In this document: positions 46,716 to 59,005 of the stretch, in pieces
How positions within the stretch are numbered: the first letter of the stretch is position 1
Layout of the letters: every line of letters begins with the position of its first letter
From: Epiperipatus broadwayi
Taxonomy: Eukaryota > Onychophora > Udeonychophora > Euonychophora > Peripatidae
Assembly (NCBI GenBank): GCA_028023455.1
Contig: JAQFVV010012405.1
Location: forward strand, 9,877,923-9,941,922
Reading direction: 5' to 3'
DNA: 64,000 nt
The notes under the pieces: model-generated
The model's input: only the letters and a program-made list of their open reading frames with translations
What the model was told of the DNA's origin: nothing
The model's database searches: none
Translations under genes and position numbers: made by a program

Positions 46716-48135
46716 TGTCATATCTCATCTTGCTGTCAGAAGTGGACTGCCCAGATGCCTTCCTTATCTGATAGGATTGAGCATTTACTGCCACTAACCA
46801 ATGGGTAACCAGATATGTAAAACACAGACAATAGTTAGTACTAACCAATAGGCAGTATGTTCTCAGAATCCAATGGCTTCCAGTAAGGTTGGGGATCTAG
46901 TAATAAATAATCAGCCTTTTAGGATGCAAGCAGAGAACGTCAGTCTAATCTAAATGACTGACAGTGCTCTCATTTGAAACCTCTGCTAACAATACATGTT
47001 TCTATTATAATCATTACACTTGTTATATATAAGCTCGCAAAACAAGCTCTTAACAAGCTTTGAGAATATCCTCAAACCCAGACCAGTGTCTGCATCTAGC
47101 ATTGTCAATGAGGTGCCAGGATATTCATTAGATTAAAAATACTAGGACAAGCCCAGCATTCTATCTAATGTATAACTTTTGAGAAAAAAATCTGAAATTT
47201 TCAGACATCCATATGTCTAAAAATCCAGCTATCTAACTGAAATAGCCATATGGGACTGAACTAATTTCAGATACACCATATATTAATAGCTTTAGCAATA
47301 TAAAATCACCAAAGCCTTAATAGCAATTAAGGCTTTGGTGATTTTATATTGCTAAAGCTATTAATATATGGTGTATCTGAAATTAGTTCAGTCCCATATG
47401 GCTATTTGATTTAGATAGCTGGATTTTTAGACATATGGATGTCTGAAAATTTCAGATTTTCTTCTCAATAGTTATACATTAGATAAAGTGCTGGACTTGT
47501 CCTAGTACTTTAATCTAATGAATAGCCTGGCATCTCACTGATCATGCTAGATGCAGAAACTTGTCTGGGGTTGAGGATATTCTCAAAGCTTGTTAAGAGC
47601 TTGTTTTGCGAACTCTATGAGAAGTTATAAACAAATTTTCATTACAGAAATATAACATTTGTAAATACGAGCTTTATTAAAATTAGGTCATGTGACATTT
47701 GATTTGGATTTTTTATCAAATCATTACATTATAAGCCTACCACAGTGAGGCAAGTCCATGATAGGATTGAAAGCTGCAAAGACTAGGACCAACTCAAGGC
47801 AAGCTGTCTATCCACGGCTAAAATTCATGAGGCAAACTATTGATACAGCTGGAAGTGAGTCCAGTCATTCAGCATAACCAGACCTGTACTAAGTATATAT
47901 ATGTGATATTGTATTTAATGATTGTATAATATCTATATATATGTTTCTAATACTTATTAATTTTAGAATGTTCATATTTTTTATAATTGTCAGTTTAAGT
48001 CTACAATTCAGACTAAACACAACAGAATTGGCACAGTCTGACAATAGAAATATTTTCCCCCATGACTGAAAAATAGAATAAATACACAAATGCACAGTTA
48101 AAGACATTCATAATATTTTAATACACACCAGTCAG
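46716..48135 (+). mobile_element. LTR plus leader of a second element B family copy
   Basis: The LTR runs from TGTCATATCT (46716) to AAACACA (48021). It includes ATAGGATTGAG, ATAAATAATCAGCC and the CAGTGAGGCAAGTCCATGAT segment shared with both LTRs of element B. At 1306 bp it is twice the length of the intact LTR because about 700 bp are inserted between roughly 47020 and 47735. Downstream, TTGGCACAGTCTGAC (48029) and the next ~100 bp match the element B leader before homology ends, so the rest of the element is lost. Confidence 0.8.
47033..47614. repeat. Repeat family P as a ~580-bp near-perfect palindrome
   Basis: The left arm 47033-47320 and right arm 47327-47614 are inverted copies around TAGCAA at 47321-47326. 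The inner ~90 bp of each arm appear identical, while the outer ~190 bp differ at scattered positions. Arm blocks such as GATGTCTGAAAATTTCAGAT, CATATGGCTATTTGA and ATATTGCTAAAGCTATTAAT correspond to the tandem units at 23036-23899. The palindrome sits inside the LTR. A similar ATCATTACA occurs on both sides (about 47010 and 47720), a possible target duplication. Confidence 0.9.
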
Positions 48136-48276
48136 CATAGGAGATGTAGTTATAAATATTCAAGATGTCACTATACATAACAATATTAAAAAAATATGTT
48201 ATAATAAATTGTGTTGAGAAGCTAATAAGTACCTTAGAAATAGTATTTAATAATAATTAATTCTTAGTTATGGTTA

Positions 48277-48600
48277 GTGTTGTGTTTATGTGTGATCTTC
48301 TGACTGTTCTCTGATAGCTTGTCTCATGTCTGATTTAGATTCTAGCAGCTTCCAGGTCTGTATTAATCATACAGTTGATGTGCATTACTGCCATTCAGGT
48401 TTAACAGTTGTTGTCTGACCTTACTTCCAAATTAATTGACTATTTATGGCCAGATCTCCATCCATAATGATAGCAATAGGATTCAGTAAGCATCATTGCC
48501 TATTGGTCCATTATTGCCAATGGATGTATGTTATCTATATGTATAACCATTGGTCCATGGTAATGAATGTTCGATCCGACTCATAAAAGATGGAATTTGG
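48277..48600 (-). repeat. Diverged LTR related to element B, minus strand
   Basis: Read on the minus strand it has ACCAATGG and CCAATAGGCA blocks, GATCTGGCCATAAATAGTCAA (compare GATCTGGCAATAAATAGTCA in element B), and an end resembling ATAAACACAACA. Divergence is high. It lies about 250 bp past the plus-strand LTR, in opposite orientation. Confidence 0.5.
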
Positions 48601-48639
48601 ACTAGTGCATTATTTATAGGCAAGGGAAGATATAGTTTA

Positions 48640-51600
48640 TTGATATGTTTAGGCACTAGGATATTGCAATCACGTGATAATTCTTGACTATTGTTAGTAG
48701 TAGTTTGCCATTCCCATATTAATTTATTCTAGAGTCTCTATTTACCGCTAAAAATAATGGCATGATTTATAGAATATATATCATAAAAAATATAGCCATA
48801 ATTTTTCATTAGTCATTTTATGCGTAACTCTTAGTTTTGATTTTAATAAGATATTTTACTATTATCTATTTTCCAAAACTTCTTTTTTTAAATTAAAAAA
48901 AAGAAAAGATTAATATTTTAATCAATTATAAATACAATAGTTTATTATAAGGCCATATCTATCCATGAGCTTGGAAAGAAAAATATTTTTTTGAAGTAAT
49001 TTATTACTATGATTTCATTATTGGACTTTCCAGTAGCGACGATTTAAAATATTAAATTATTTTACTTCATTAAAGGAGAATATTCCAAAAATTAATCATC
49101 TATTTTATTTTTTCAAATTATCTCAATGAAATTGTTTAATTAAATTGCTTAAAATCAATTTTTGCTTCTCTTTTATAACACAAATTTAAAAGAAAAATTA
49201 TTAAAATAAACTATAAAATCAATTTCTTGTTTAATTTAGTTTTTAAATGTAACTTTTGATATAAATTATAAACGCATACATATCCATAAATCCTAAATTG
49301 TATATAATTTTTAGTATGCGTGATTGAATATATGTTATACCACTCGAATGTAGTACGTATATGTCAAAATATTAATAAAAGCTTTATTAAAAGCAAACAT
49401 TATTAATGAAGTGCGATATTTAAAATAATATAAATGCATTGGTTCTTCTTGTACAATGGCGCTCTCTCTCGGCTTTATGCCGAAACAATAATTTTGTTCA
49501 TTTACTATAGAGGCGCTGTAGGTAAAGTTTATGTTATGTCTATGGTTAATGTCTTTTACTGTAACAATATCACAATTTGCTCTCAATTTCAAAAGAATCG
49601 GAGATATATTGTTCTTGAAATAATTACATTGTTCTGATTGATTAAAACTAATTTCCTGAAATTCAATGGGGAAAAATAATGTCAGAACAATGCTCTATTG
49701 TGAAATACTGAAAACATTAAGGATCTAAATTTTTAAATGACTTTTATAGGGGACCCATTTAATAATCTGAAGATAAAAAAATCTATTGACTGACAAGGAT
49801 CAATCGTCTTTGATCTTTTTATTAAAATGAATAACGACAAAACGATTGAGGATTATATTATTCGAGGAATCTTTTTTTATATATATATATTTTTAAGGTT
49901 TGTATTTTACGCAGGATGACTAACACGTAAAGAATTTGCTAATAAGAGAAAACCGAACTTGCCAAATCAATGAAACCTTAATAAACACTGAAATGATTTT
50001 TAAATAAATGTTTGTTTTTATTGTAATCTATCTCTTTTTCCTCTTTTTAAAAATATTTATATATATTAAAATAAATCTCTGAATAGCTTCTTAAGATTTA
50101 ATAGAAATCATAATAATTAAAAAAAAAAATATGTATGTTACTATTGTTACCTGACCCAAGGCAATTCTTTCCGACCACCTTTATTTATGCCTTACTTATC
50201 GATTGCGGATTAAATGCACAATTCTTTACTTTTTTAAAGTTGACGATATCGTTTTTTTCTTTCTATCATATAAATATTCAATAAAAACTTTATTTCTGGG
50301 AACATGACCGATTTCTTTCTTTTTTTTTTTTTTGAGTAATACTTTCAGTGCTTATATCTATTTTTTTTAAAAATCCAACTATTCTTTTTCACAATCGTTT
50401 ATATTTATATTCCTTTTGTAACTGGTACAAAGTTTTTTTTATGAAGTTCAATTTTAAATGTTCTCAGGAATCAAACTCAGGTTGCCAGATTTATATAGTT
50501 GGTCTTATCTTTTTCACTATCATCATTGGAAATCACTCATAAATAATCATTATAACTTCAGATAAAAAAAACTCGCTAAAAGTATTAGAAAAAGAAAAAA
50601 AAAAGTGATTGGGGTCATTAAAATATATTCCAATAATTAGAATTTGTCTGTGTGTGGCCATAAAATTTCACAGACAAAAAGAATCCACATCTGTTTCATT
50701 TTGCATTCTTTTGTGAAAACCTTATTTGGATGAAGATACACATAATATCGTTTCCACACATTAAGATAATTAATATCAGCTTCTAACCAAATAAATGTAA
50801 TCTTAAATTTCATTGAAAAAAATGAATTTATATGCTTAATATTTATATTCCCCCACTCCAACTCTCTGATCATATATTGTATATTTTATAATAATTTAAA
50901 GCAGCTGCATATATCAATATTAGCTTTGCAAAAATAAGATTTTAATGGTGATAAATGTATAATTTATATTACATTTTTGTTAATAGATGGCAGGTATAAA
51001 TAAATGATAAGAAAAGGACTCAAATAATGAAGTTGTGGGAAAATAAATATTATATAGAAAATGGGTTCTTGGTTTTTAATGCTGGGTTTGTAAAAAGATA
51101 AGGGGATTTATATATAAAGACCATGGACTTGACAAAGATTATGTCGTAGAAATGGGATGGATCAGGACAGAGAAGAATATGGAAAAAACATAGAGTAAGG
51201 AAAGGAAAGGGAAGGTAAAGTGGCTAACAGGTTTTTCTGAACATGGTAGCTAAGAGGTTCCTGACTCTGAAAAAGGAGAAGTCACAGTGTATCTCATCTC
51301 ATCTCGTCAATAGCCCTAATGGGAAAATGTTCAATGTGCAAGTTGATGCGAATTTTTGCAGTATGTTTATAAAAATAGAAAGTAAGTTTGTTTTTTATTT
51401 GCACAGATAATTTTTTGCTTTAATGTTGCTTTCATTTTTGTAAAATCATTAGTAATTATAACAAGAATAAAAATATGATACCTGGTGGGAATATATATAT
51501 AATTTTTTATTTTATATTAGTGTTTTCTGTATTTATCAATAACATTTTAATATTCTGAAACTATTTAAAATATGTTTATTATTTTTGTTCTATTTAAAAA

Positions 51601-51699
51601 TAGTTTAAATAATAATTTTGATAAAAAATAATTGAATTCTGCTGCAAATTCTATTCAAATTGCAGGCTGAGTATATGAAAAATTAATTTAATATTGCTA
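48640..51699. other. AT-rich DNA, no gene recognised
   Basis: There is a short (TA)n run near 49878 and several A/T homopolymers. ORFs of 64-85 codons at 49335-50873 have no recognisable motif. Confidence 0.5.
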
Positions 51700-51800
51700 T
51701 GCATGGCTTGTCACAGTTAGTAGAGTGTACGATTTTGGATTGAAAGCTTCCGGGATCGGTTCTGGTACTTGCAGTCTCCTGAGTAATAAAGCCATTAACA
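51700..51800 (+). repeat. tRNA-derived SINE-like fragment
   Basis: GGCTTGTCACAGTTAGTAGA followed by GTGTACG resembles a Pol III A box region, and GGGATCGGTTCTGG, about 40 bp later, a B box. The patch is markedly more GC-rich than its surroundings. I cannot see a complete cloverleaf or a SINE body, so this is a decayed SINE head or tRNA pseudogene. Confidence 0.4.
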
Positions 51801-51944
51801 TTTTTTAAAATGATATATTTTAAACCCTGATTTGTTAATAATAGTTTAGATAAATATTACAATATATGGAATTCCCAAACTGTTTGCCATAAAAATTTCT
51901 CATGCAATGACATAAAAAAAGGATATATAATAAGCATCAAAGTA

Positions 51945-52792
51945 CACCTGGGTCAGGTTTTATGTGGTAGATAGGTTCCTCAGAAAACATGCACAAAAGA
52001 AATCGCATAAAAATAAACGTAACTTACCTTGAAAAATGGGGGATAGGTTCCTGTAATTTTCAGAAATTGGCATAAAAGCAAAACAACAAGGAAAAATTAC
52101 TTTAACATTCGCATTAAAAAAATAAAGAAATAAAGTATGACTAATAAAAAATTTCAAATATTTGAAAAAAATTAATACAAGACAAACTTTTTTTACTTTT
52201 TTTATTTTACATTTTCATTTTACATTTTATTTTAATCATTACCACTATTTTACAATACAATATGCATTTGTTTGTGAACTAGTAAGAAATCAGATTCGTG
52301 ACATGATGTACAACTAGTGCCACTTCCAGTCTTGTGCTGTTTCTATATTAAAAAATGAGATCGCAATCAAAACAAAAGATTATCATTAGAAAGATTATTT
52401 TCAGTTTATAAAATCAATAAAATCTTCATTATTATTTATTTTAAAAATCTAAAAAAATATTTATTTCTGTTAATATCTAACAAAGCACGTTTTAAAAGTT
52501 TAAAATTTTTGAATATTTCTTGTGTTATTTTTATACGTATGTATAAATCTATTATTATTTACTCATTAGTATAAGTAGGTTATTTACATAGAAGCTAAGA
52601 TTCTAAATACAGCTTCAGGCCATATTCACATAAGCTGCTAATATAACGTTTCAAATCAAAATAAGTTATTAATAATTTAAATTTCTTGATATCTAATAAA
52701 TATAGTGAAATATGAAGAATATTAAGAAGAAACATGAATTGCATAACTTCAAAATTGCATTAAAATAATCTGCATAAAACGAGACCCAGGTG
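51945..52792. mobile_element. pogo/Tigger-like non-autonomous element, 848 bp
   Basis: The ends are perfect 10-bp inverts, CACCTGGGTC and GACCCAGGTG, extended by GGTTTTATG and CGTTTTATG-type sequence. A TA dinucleotide flanks each side (51943-51944 and 52793-52794). The subterminal left region has GGTTCCTCAGAAAACATGC and a second GATAGGTTCCTG, in the style of pogo/Tigger-derived elements. No transposase can be read. The minus-strand 65-codon ORF at 51960-52157 lies in the terminus and is not a gene. Confidence 0.75.
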
Positions 52793-53384
52793 TATTTAAC
52801 AAATGACATACATAACTAAAAATGTAAGAGCAAGTAAGATTCAAGAACCCATTTAGTAAACTATACAAGTGAGTAAGTTGGGTAATATAGTAGAGTATCA
52901 ACAAAAAAAATGACCGATTATATTTTGGCTTTTAACTGAAATTAGATATACATATAGAAACATAATTATTGATTTGTATACAACTAATTCATTTGTGCTT
53001 CCAATTACAGTATATATATATATTATTAAAAACAAGAGCGATTTTTGCATTGCTATAGCACCATCTATTGATAGCTTGTGTAATCATTGGTAACCAAAGG
53101 ATAGTGCAATTTAGTCATCAACCTTCATACTTGTTTCTGATATAAGGTTTTATCAATGAAAATTCAGGATTTATGAATTTGAATTCGACATCAACTTCTT
53201 TTCCCTTTCAAGCGAATAGACTGAATTTAGCTAATCTACTTCTGTAGCTATGTATATCTGATACCAAATTAGTAGCTAAATATTTTAAATCTATTCTAAT
53301 TTTAGGCACATTTTTAGTCTTAATTAGGGATGTTAACATTAACACAATATCATTTTATTCTTTCAGTATAAACGATGATATTTC

Positions 53385-53545
53385 TCCATTGTGTACATTA
53401 ATATCAGCTATTGTAAGCTAGAGTAATCAGTGGCCACCAGATGGCAGTGAAATTTAATCTTCATTCCTTAATCTCTTACTGTCTTCTGTTTTCATCAATG
53501 AGAACTTGGAATTTAAAGCTAGAAGTAATGCACCCATGCATTTTA
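53385..53545. repeat. Diverged single arm of the FB family
   Basis: AAGCTAGAGTAATCAGTGGC followed by CACCAGA matches the FB arm (CAAGCCAGAGTAATCAATGGATGCCAGA). TTTTCATCAATGAGAA corresponds to the CTTCATCAGTGAGGA block at roughly the right distance. Confidence 0.5.
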
Positions 53546-54009
53546 CTGTCAAGATAACAACATATTAATGGTTTTAGATTTAAATAACTTTATGATCAGC
53601 TTGAAATTTAACACTTTGGAGTGCTTTTAATTTTAAGTTGGTTTGTTAATGGGCACTTTAAAACACACAAGTATTTTAATTTCAATGATAAATACCAATA
53701 ATTCATTGAAAGAAGCAGAAGTCAATAACAATTCTAGTGATGGTGAGTAATTGCATTAACATTTGATAAATGATTAATCAAGCTTACAATAGATGGCTCT
53801 TGAGTAGGGAAAGGAGATGTATTTTTGTTTATAATATTATAGTGAGCTGAGAATACTTAATAAATGTTTTGAAATATGTATTAATATGGAAAAAAAACAT
53901 TTGGACATGTTTGCATTAATATTTGCAAAAAATTAGGGGGGAGGGATAATAAAAAGTACTCAAACATCACATTATCAATATTTCTGATACTTATACAAGC
54001 TGTTAAAAC

Positions 54010-54690
54010 AGCAAATTCTCAATATAGTAATACCACCTAGGGCAATCCATAGTAATCAATGGAAGACAAAAAGATTTGTGCATAAAATCCCCATCTAATG
54101 TCTACTCATCCAATATCCCTATACTACATTCTAGCTTTGGCATTTATCAGTGAGGATCTGAGAGAACTGCACCTAGATCTTAGAATTGAATACAATTCTC
54201 CAGCAGTGGCCTTTATCTAATCAGGTATATAAAGCTATCAGCCCACAATGAAAACCGATACTATTCATAAGATGATGGTTGTGGGTTTTTAAAAAACCCA
54301 AACCACCAAAATGTATAAATACTAAACTGATTTCAGATTTGTATGAGTATATAAGAAAATTAGCTTGGATTAAAAACATGTTTTCATATTGACTCATAGC
54401 TTATAGTTAACTAAATGGTTAAAAGGTGGATTCTAGAGGAATATACTATATCTTAAGATCTAAGTGCAGTGCTCTTGGATTATCCTAAGATCTAAGTGCA
54501 CTACTCTTGGATCCAAGGATCTTTAGTAATGAAAGTCACAAGCTAGGTACCAGTCTGGGTATATTGGATGTGTAGAAATTAGATAGGAGTTTTATGTAAA
54601 ATCTTTCTAGAATTTATTGATTATTATGACTTGCACTGGGTAGCACTACTATATGGAGTGTGCTATTATTTTTTTAAAAAAAAATCATAT
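54010..54690. mobile_element. Fold-back element, copy 3 (long centre)
   Basis: The left arm (54010-54240) and right arm (about 54440-54690) are inverted copies flanking a ~200-bp centre. That centre resembles the centre of copy 4 (AAATGTAT...TACTAAACTGA.TTCAGA). A ~32-bp piece of the right arm (CCTAAGATCTAAGTGCA) is tandemly duplicated at 54448-54513. Confidence 0.75.
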
Positions 54691-54724
54691 AAGACAGCAG
54701 AATTTTTGGTACTCATATTTATGA

Positions 54725-55425
54725 CAATCCATCCCGTTTGATTGCGCTGTTGCTAGTCAAAAACAAATAGATATAACATTACCAGGCTGATTTACATTTT
54801 AATTTTTTTAAAAATAACACTTTATTAACTCTTACAGACTAAGTCTTACAGACTTCAAAAATACACTTTAATTGGCCATGCTTTATGTTATACTAAAGCT
54901 TACAAAAAGTGACATAGTTGTGGAGAAAAAAACACACATTACATTACAGGTAGTATAATTATATAGAGTGCATTGCCAATTCAGCATAAATGAAAAAAAA
55001 AGACACAATGCCATCAACTGTTATAAATGATGGGCATGTTTTCACATGTCATGTGACTTAAATACATTTGAAAATAGATTCCAATCCAATGATTCCTACC
55101 AAATTTAAAACATTTCTGAGCTTGGGGAGATGCACTATAGCAGCACAACAGAAAGACACTAGCAACAATAGAACTATACCACATTTTGCAAAAAAAATCA
55201 TAACTTTGTCTTTACCTTGATAAATATCAAATTTGGTACACTTTTAGGAGAGCTGATGCATTTTCTAATGATAATCTGCAAATTTACTCACCTGAATGGG
55301 ATGTCATAAATAAAAATCACCAGTAAAAAAATAGGTAATTTTCTCATCCCTGGTGTTCACCGTGGGATGGCGTTGATGCTAATCAAAAACGTATACATAT
55401 AACAATTCCGGGCTGGACCCATGAT
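54725..55425. repeat. ~65-bp direct repeats flanking ~560 bp
   Basis: 54730-54790 and 55355-55420 share GATG/ATCC, GTTGCTAGTCAAAAAC or GATGCTAATCAAAAAC, then ATA.ATATAACA.T.CC.GGCTG. The interval between is A/T-rich and non-coding. These could be two fragments of one dispersed repeat or the ends of an unknown element. Confidence 0.5.
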
Positions 55426-55689
55426 TGATTTTATATAAAAAGATCTGATTTAGATTTCTAATAAAATATTATAGTAACTAATACTATATGATGTTAGTCT
55501 TTCATTTTTGTAAATGTTTATTAATCTTTTTTTTAGTTTGTGTGTGTGTCTTTAAAGTTACGGCATTGTTGTAATTTTTTTTAAAACTTCATGTGTGTCT
55601 TTTTAAAGTTACAGTATTTTTTTCAAAAGTAAATAAATAATTTTATTAAAAAGCAATATGTAATTATAAATCTATAAAAAGTAATGTAA

Positions 55690-55924
55690 TTTACACAACA
55701 TTTACTATTATTATTTTGTGTGTGTTTTAATTATACACATACATCACTACAAATGGAAAATAATTCACGGCAACAACTAAAAAGGAAAATAAACCCTCCC
55801 AAATATTTAAATGATTATATGTTAAGTTCGAAGACTAACAAATAATCTTTGAACTTGGGGGAAGTATTGTTATGTAGGTGTATAATTAAAATACACACAA
55901 AATAATAATAGTAAATGTTGTAAA
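55690..55924. repeat. Hairpin element with ~52-bp near-perfect arms
   Basis: The left arm 55690-55741 (TTTACACAACATTTACTATT to ATTATACA) is inverted at 55873-55924 (TGTATAATTAAAATACACAC to ATGTTGTAAA), with only one or two mismatches. The ~130-bp loop contains a weaker inner inverted repeat (AAGTTCGAAGA/TCTTTGAACTT). No ORF is present. Confidence 0.85.
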
Positions 55925-56394
55925 TGGGGATTTAATATTTAATCGTATGTACGTGTATAATTTGTCGCATATACATATGCAAGTTATATATATATATATG
56001 AAGATAAAAATACTTTGTTAATTTAAAATCATCTTAGACTTTAATAGCTGTGTTATTTTGTAAAACAGCAAAAAAAAAATAAATCCTTTTAGATAGGAAG
56101 GTTAATTAATGCAGGAACTTTGCAGATAAACAAGATGAATAATTAAAAAAGTAATTGGGCTGCAAAAAGGGGTAATCAATCAAAGTAAAACGTAAGTCTA
56201 AATCTGCTTCTGCAAGTAAACTGGGAGGGATTTATCTGACCAGGATGGATGGATGGACAAGATTTGACCAATCAAATCCAGAAAAATCAGAACTGGCAAA
56301 ATGAGTATGTGAATAAATTTTATAACGGCACCCATTTGTCAAATAAAGTAACCCATAATCACATTATTCTAAATTTTTCAACAAACATTATCTT

Positions 56395-57115
56395 AAAACA
56401 TGTAAAACTCTCCATACAGTAGTGACACTCAGTGCAAGTCAGAGTAATCAATGGATGACAAAAGGCTTGTACATAAAATACCTATCTAATGCACACTCAT
56501 CCAATATCCCCAGACTAGTTTCTAAATTATGGATTTCATCAATGAGGTGCCTTGAATCTGAGAGCACTTCATCTGAGTGGCACTATAGTATGGAAAGTTT
56601 TGCCTGTTTTAACAGCTTGAGCAAGCATAAAAGATGGGGATGATGTGATGTTTAGTGGTTTAATACCAATCCTGCATAATGAGATAGTGATGACTATGGT
56701 TATTAAAGAAACAAAGCTACTAAAATGTATGGGTACTAAACTGAGTTCAGACCCATATGATTGTATAAGCTAATGAGCTAGGATTGAAAATATTATTGTT
56801 TTCAATTTTAGACTCATAGTTTTATAGTTAAGTAGAGAAAAAAGATGGCTGCTCGAGGGTTGCTTTAAATCCTAAGATCTAGGTGCAGTGCTCTCAGATC
56901 CAAGGCTCCTCACTGATGAAAGGTAAAAGTTAGAAACTACTCTGGGGATGTAGTATGAGTAGGACTTCATGGACAAGCCTTCTAGCATCCATTGATTACT
57001 CTGGATTACACTGAGTGGCATTACTCTATGGAGAGTTTTGTCTCTTTTAACAGCTTGAGAAAGCATAGGAAATGGTGAACATGTGATGTTTAGTGGTTTA
57101 AACAATATCTTGTAT
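56395..57115. mobile_element. Fold-back element, copy 4 (most complete)
   Basis: The left arm 56405-56600 starts AACTCTCCATACAGTAGTGA. The right arm, about 56865-57045, ends CTCTATGGAGAGTTTTGTC. Outside each arm stands a GTGATGTTTAGTGGTTTAA block (56650 and 57090). Its position after the left arm as well as after the right arm shows that the left half carries part of a second right end (TATGGAAAGTTTTGCCTGTT at 56590), so this may be two overlapping copies. The 73- and 82-codon ORFs here are arm sequence. Confidence 0.7.
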
Positions 57116-57119
57116 AACA

Positions 57120-59001
57120 ATTGGCAAAATTTTTATTCTCTACTAAAATTATTTTCAAGAGTTTTTTAGAATTGTCTGCAAATATGATCATAAGATTATT
57201 TATATTAATAAAACTTTTCCACAGTTCATTCTATAATAATGTAGACTGATGCTGCAGTCATAGTATTGTGCTGTCCATAGAAACATAACATTACAGCATT
57301 ATTACTCCATAATCCTCTAAAATAATTATGTGTAATGATTGCAACTTAATGTTTTGATATCTATAATTTAGTTCCCACTTTTATTCATAGATGGCAGGTT
57401 TAACAGTGAGATAACCATTCTAATTTATAAGTATTATTGCATAATTCCTTTATTCTATGTTCAGTTATTTGTGAACAGATTAAAACTTTTATTTTCTGTC
57501 AACAGCATTTTAAAGTCTTTGTTTGGGCTTAAATTCACTTTCTTATGATTATCAGTAGAGTTTTCTTGCTGCTTTTGCACTGAATTGATGATAAAAAATG
57601 GAACTAAAATAATATTGATTTATTAATTGAAACAAATCTGAAAATATCAGTATTATACTGGGAATTTAATAGAAATAGAGAGCCATTGGTTGGCTCATTT
57701 TTTGTTTTAAAGCTCTAGATTGCAAAAGTTTTTCTTTTGTTTGGCACTAAAAAAAGAACAATCACATATATTCCATAATTGATTTATATATTTATAATTA
57801 TTTTTGCAAAAATATTTGCAAAATATTTATTTTAGATATTGTAACCAGTTGGGTTACTTGGCATACAACAACATAGTTGTCTGTGTGCCCATATATATAT
57901 ATATGAAGTAAAGAAAAAGAAATAAACAGACAAAAAATTTTAGTAGGTAATTTCTATCTTTCTGGAATAATAAGCACAGTAAAAGATTAAATAATTCTGA
58001 ATTTAAAATAAAATTTCATTATAAATTAAACATTTAAAAAGGTCTAATAAATATTTTCATTAAATTCTGATTTTGAAATCAAAAACAAGCATGTTAAACT
58101 GATCACTGTAAAATTTTATATTATTTATTTTGAAATTTTTTAATTAATTCTTGTATATATTTCTTTATCTATTTTTATGTAGACATCTTTCTATATTACA
58201 CTTTAATAAAAATTTCAAAGTTGCTTTCAAAAGTAGATTTTGATCAAAAGGATTAAAATTGCTTTTAATCAAGATAAAAAGATAAAAAGAGTTGTTAATT
58301 TAGTGTTTTTATCACCTCCCTGACCTGATAAAAGGAATTGATAAAGAAAATAGTTTTGTTTAGCTAGGACTTTGGAAAAGAGAGTTTGTCTAATAATATT
58401 TTGAGAAGCAGTGGCTAATAATTATCACTGGCCAGAAGTAACTAGTTAGCAGCATAGCCCAGATCAGAACAGAAAACTACCATGAAGATATAAGACTGCA
58501 AGGACAGCAAGTCAAAAAGCTTCTCTATAGTTCATGTTGGTGGAGTTTACATTCACATGGAGAAAAGGGTCAACTTCATGTGGTTTAAAGATACAAATGT
58601 GTTCTAAAAAATGCTAGCTTACCTAAAATTCAATCCATGACAGTTTGCTTTCCTGAAGTCTGCCAATCCTAGCCAGAACGCAACTCATCAATACCTACAA
58701 TTAACCTGATTTTACCTTTTCTGATGATGACACTTACCCAGAGAGAACATCAGAGTTGCTGAAGAATTCATTATACATATGCTGTGCCAGCTATATGCAG
58801 AGAAGCACAGATAAATGTATATACAGCTTATGGTAAGTAATGATATACATAATGATAATGAAATTTTAAATAAACTATTTTACTAATTCCTTAAAATGAC
58901 ATTTTACAACCTATATATTTAAATTTAAAAATGTTATAACCAAGAGCAACCTAGGATATATATATTGAAATAGATATTTTAAATAATTTATATAGTGAAT
59001 A
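57120..59001. other. No gene recognised
   Basis: This is AT-rich DNA with a short (AT)n run at about 57893-57905. A GC-richer patch at 58380-58760 resembles old repeat sequence but was not matched. Confidence 0.5.
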
Positions 59002-59005
59002 TGAA

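Noticed and set aside
56422-57120. Two ORFs of 73 and 82 codons with similar Ser-rich sequence, suggesting a gene pair
   Set aside because: They are the inverted arms of the fold-back element read on opposite strands.
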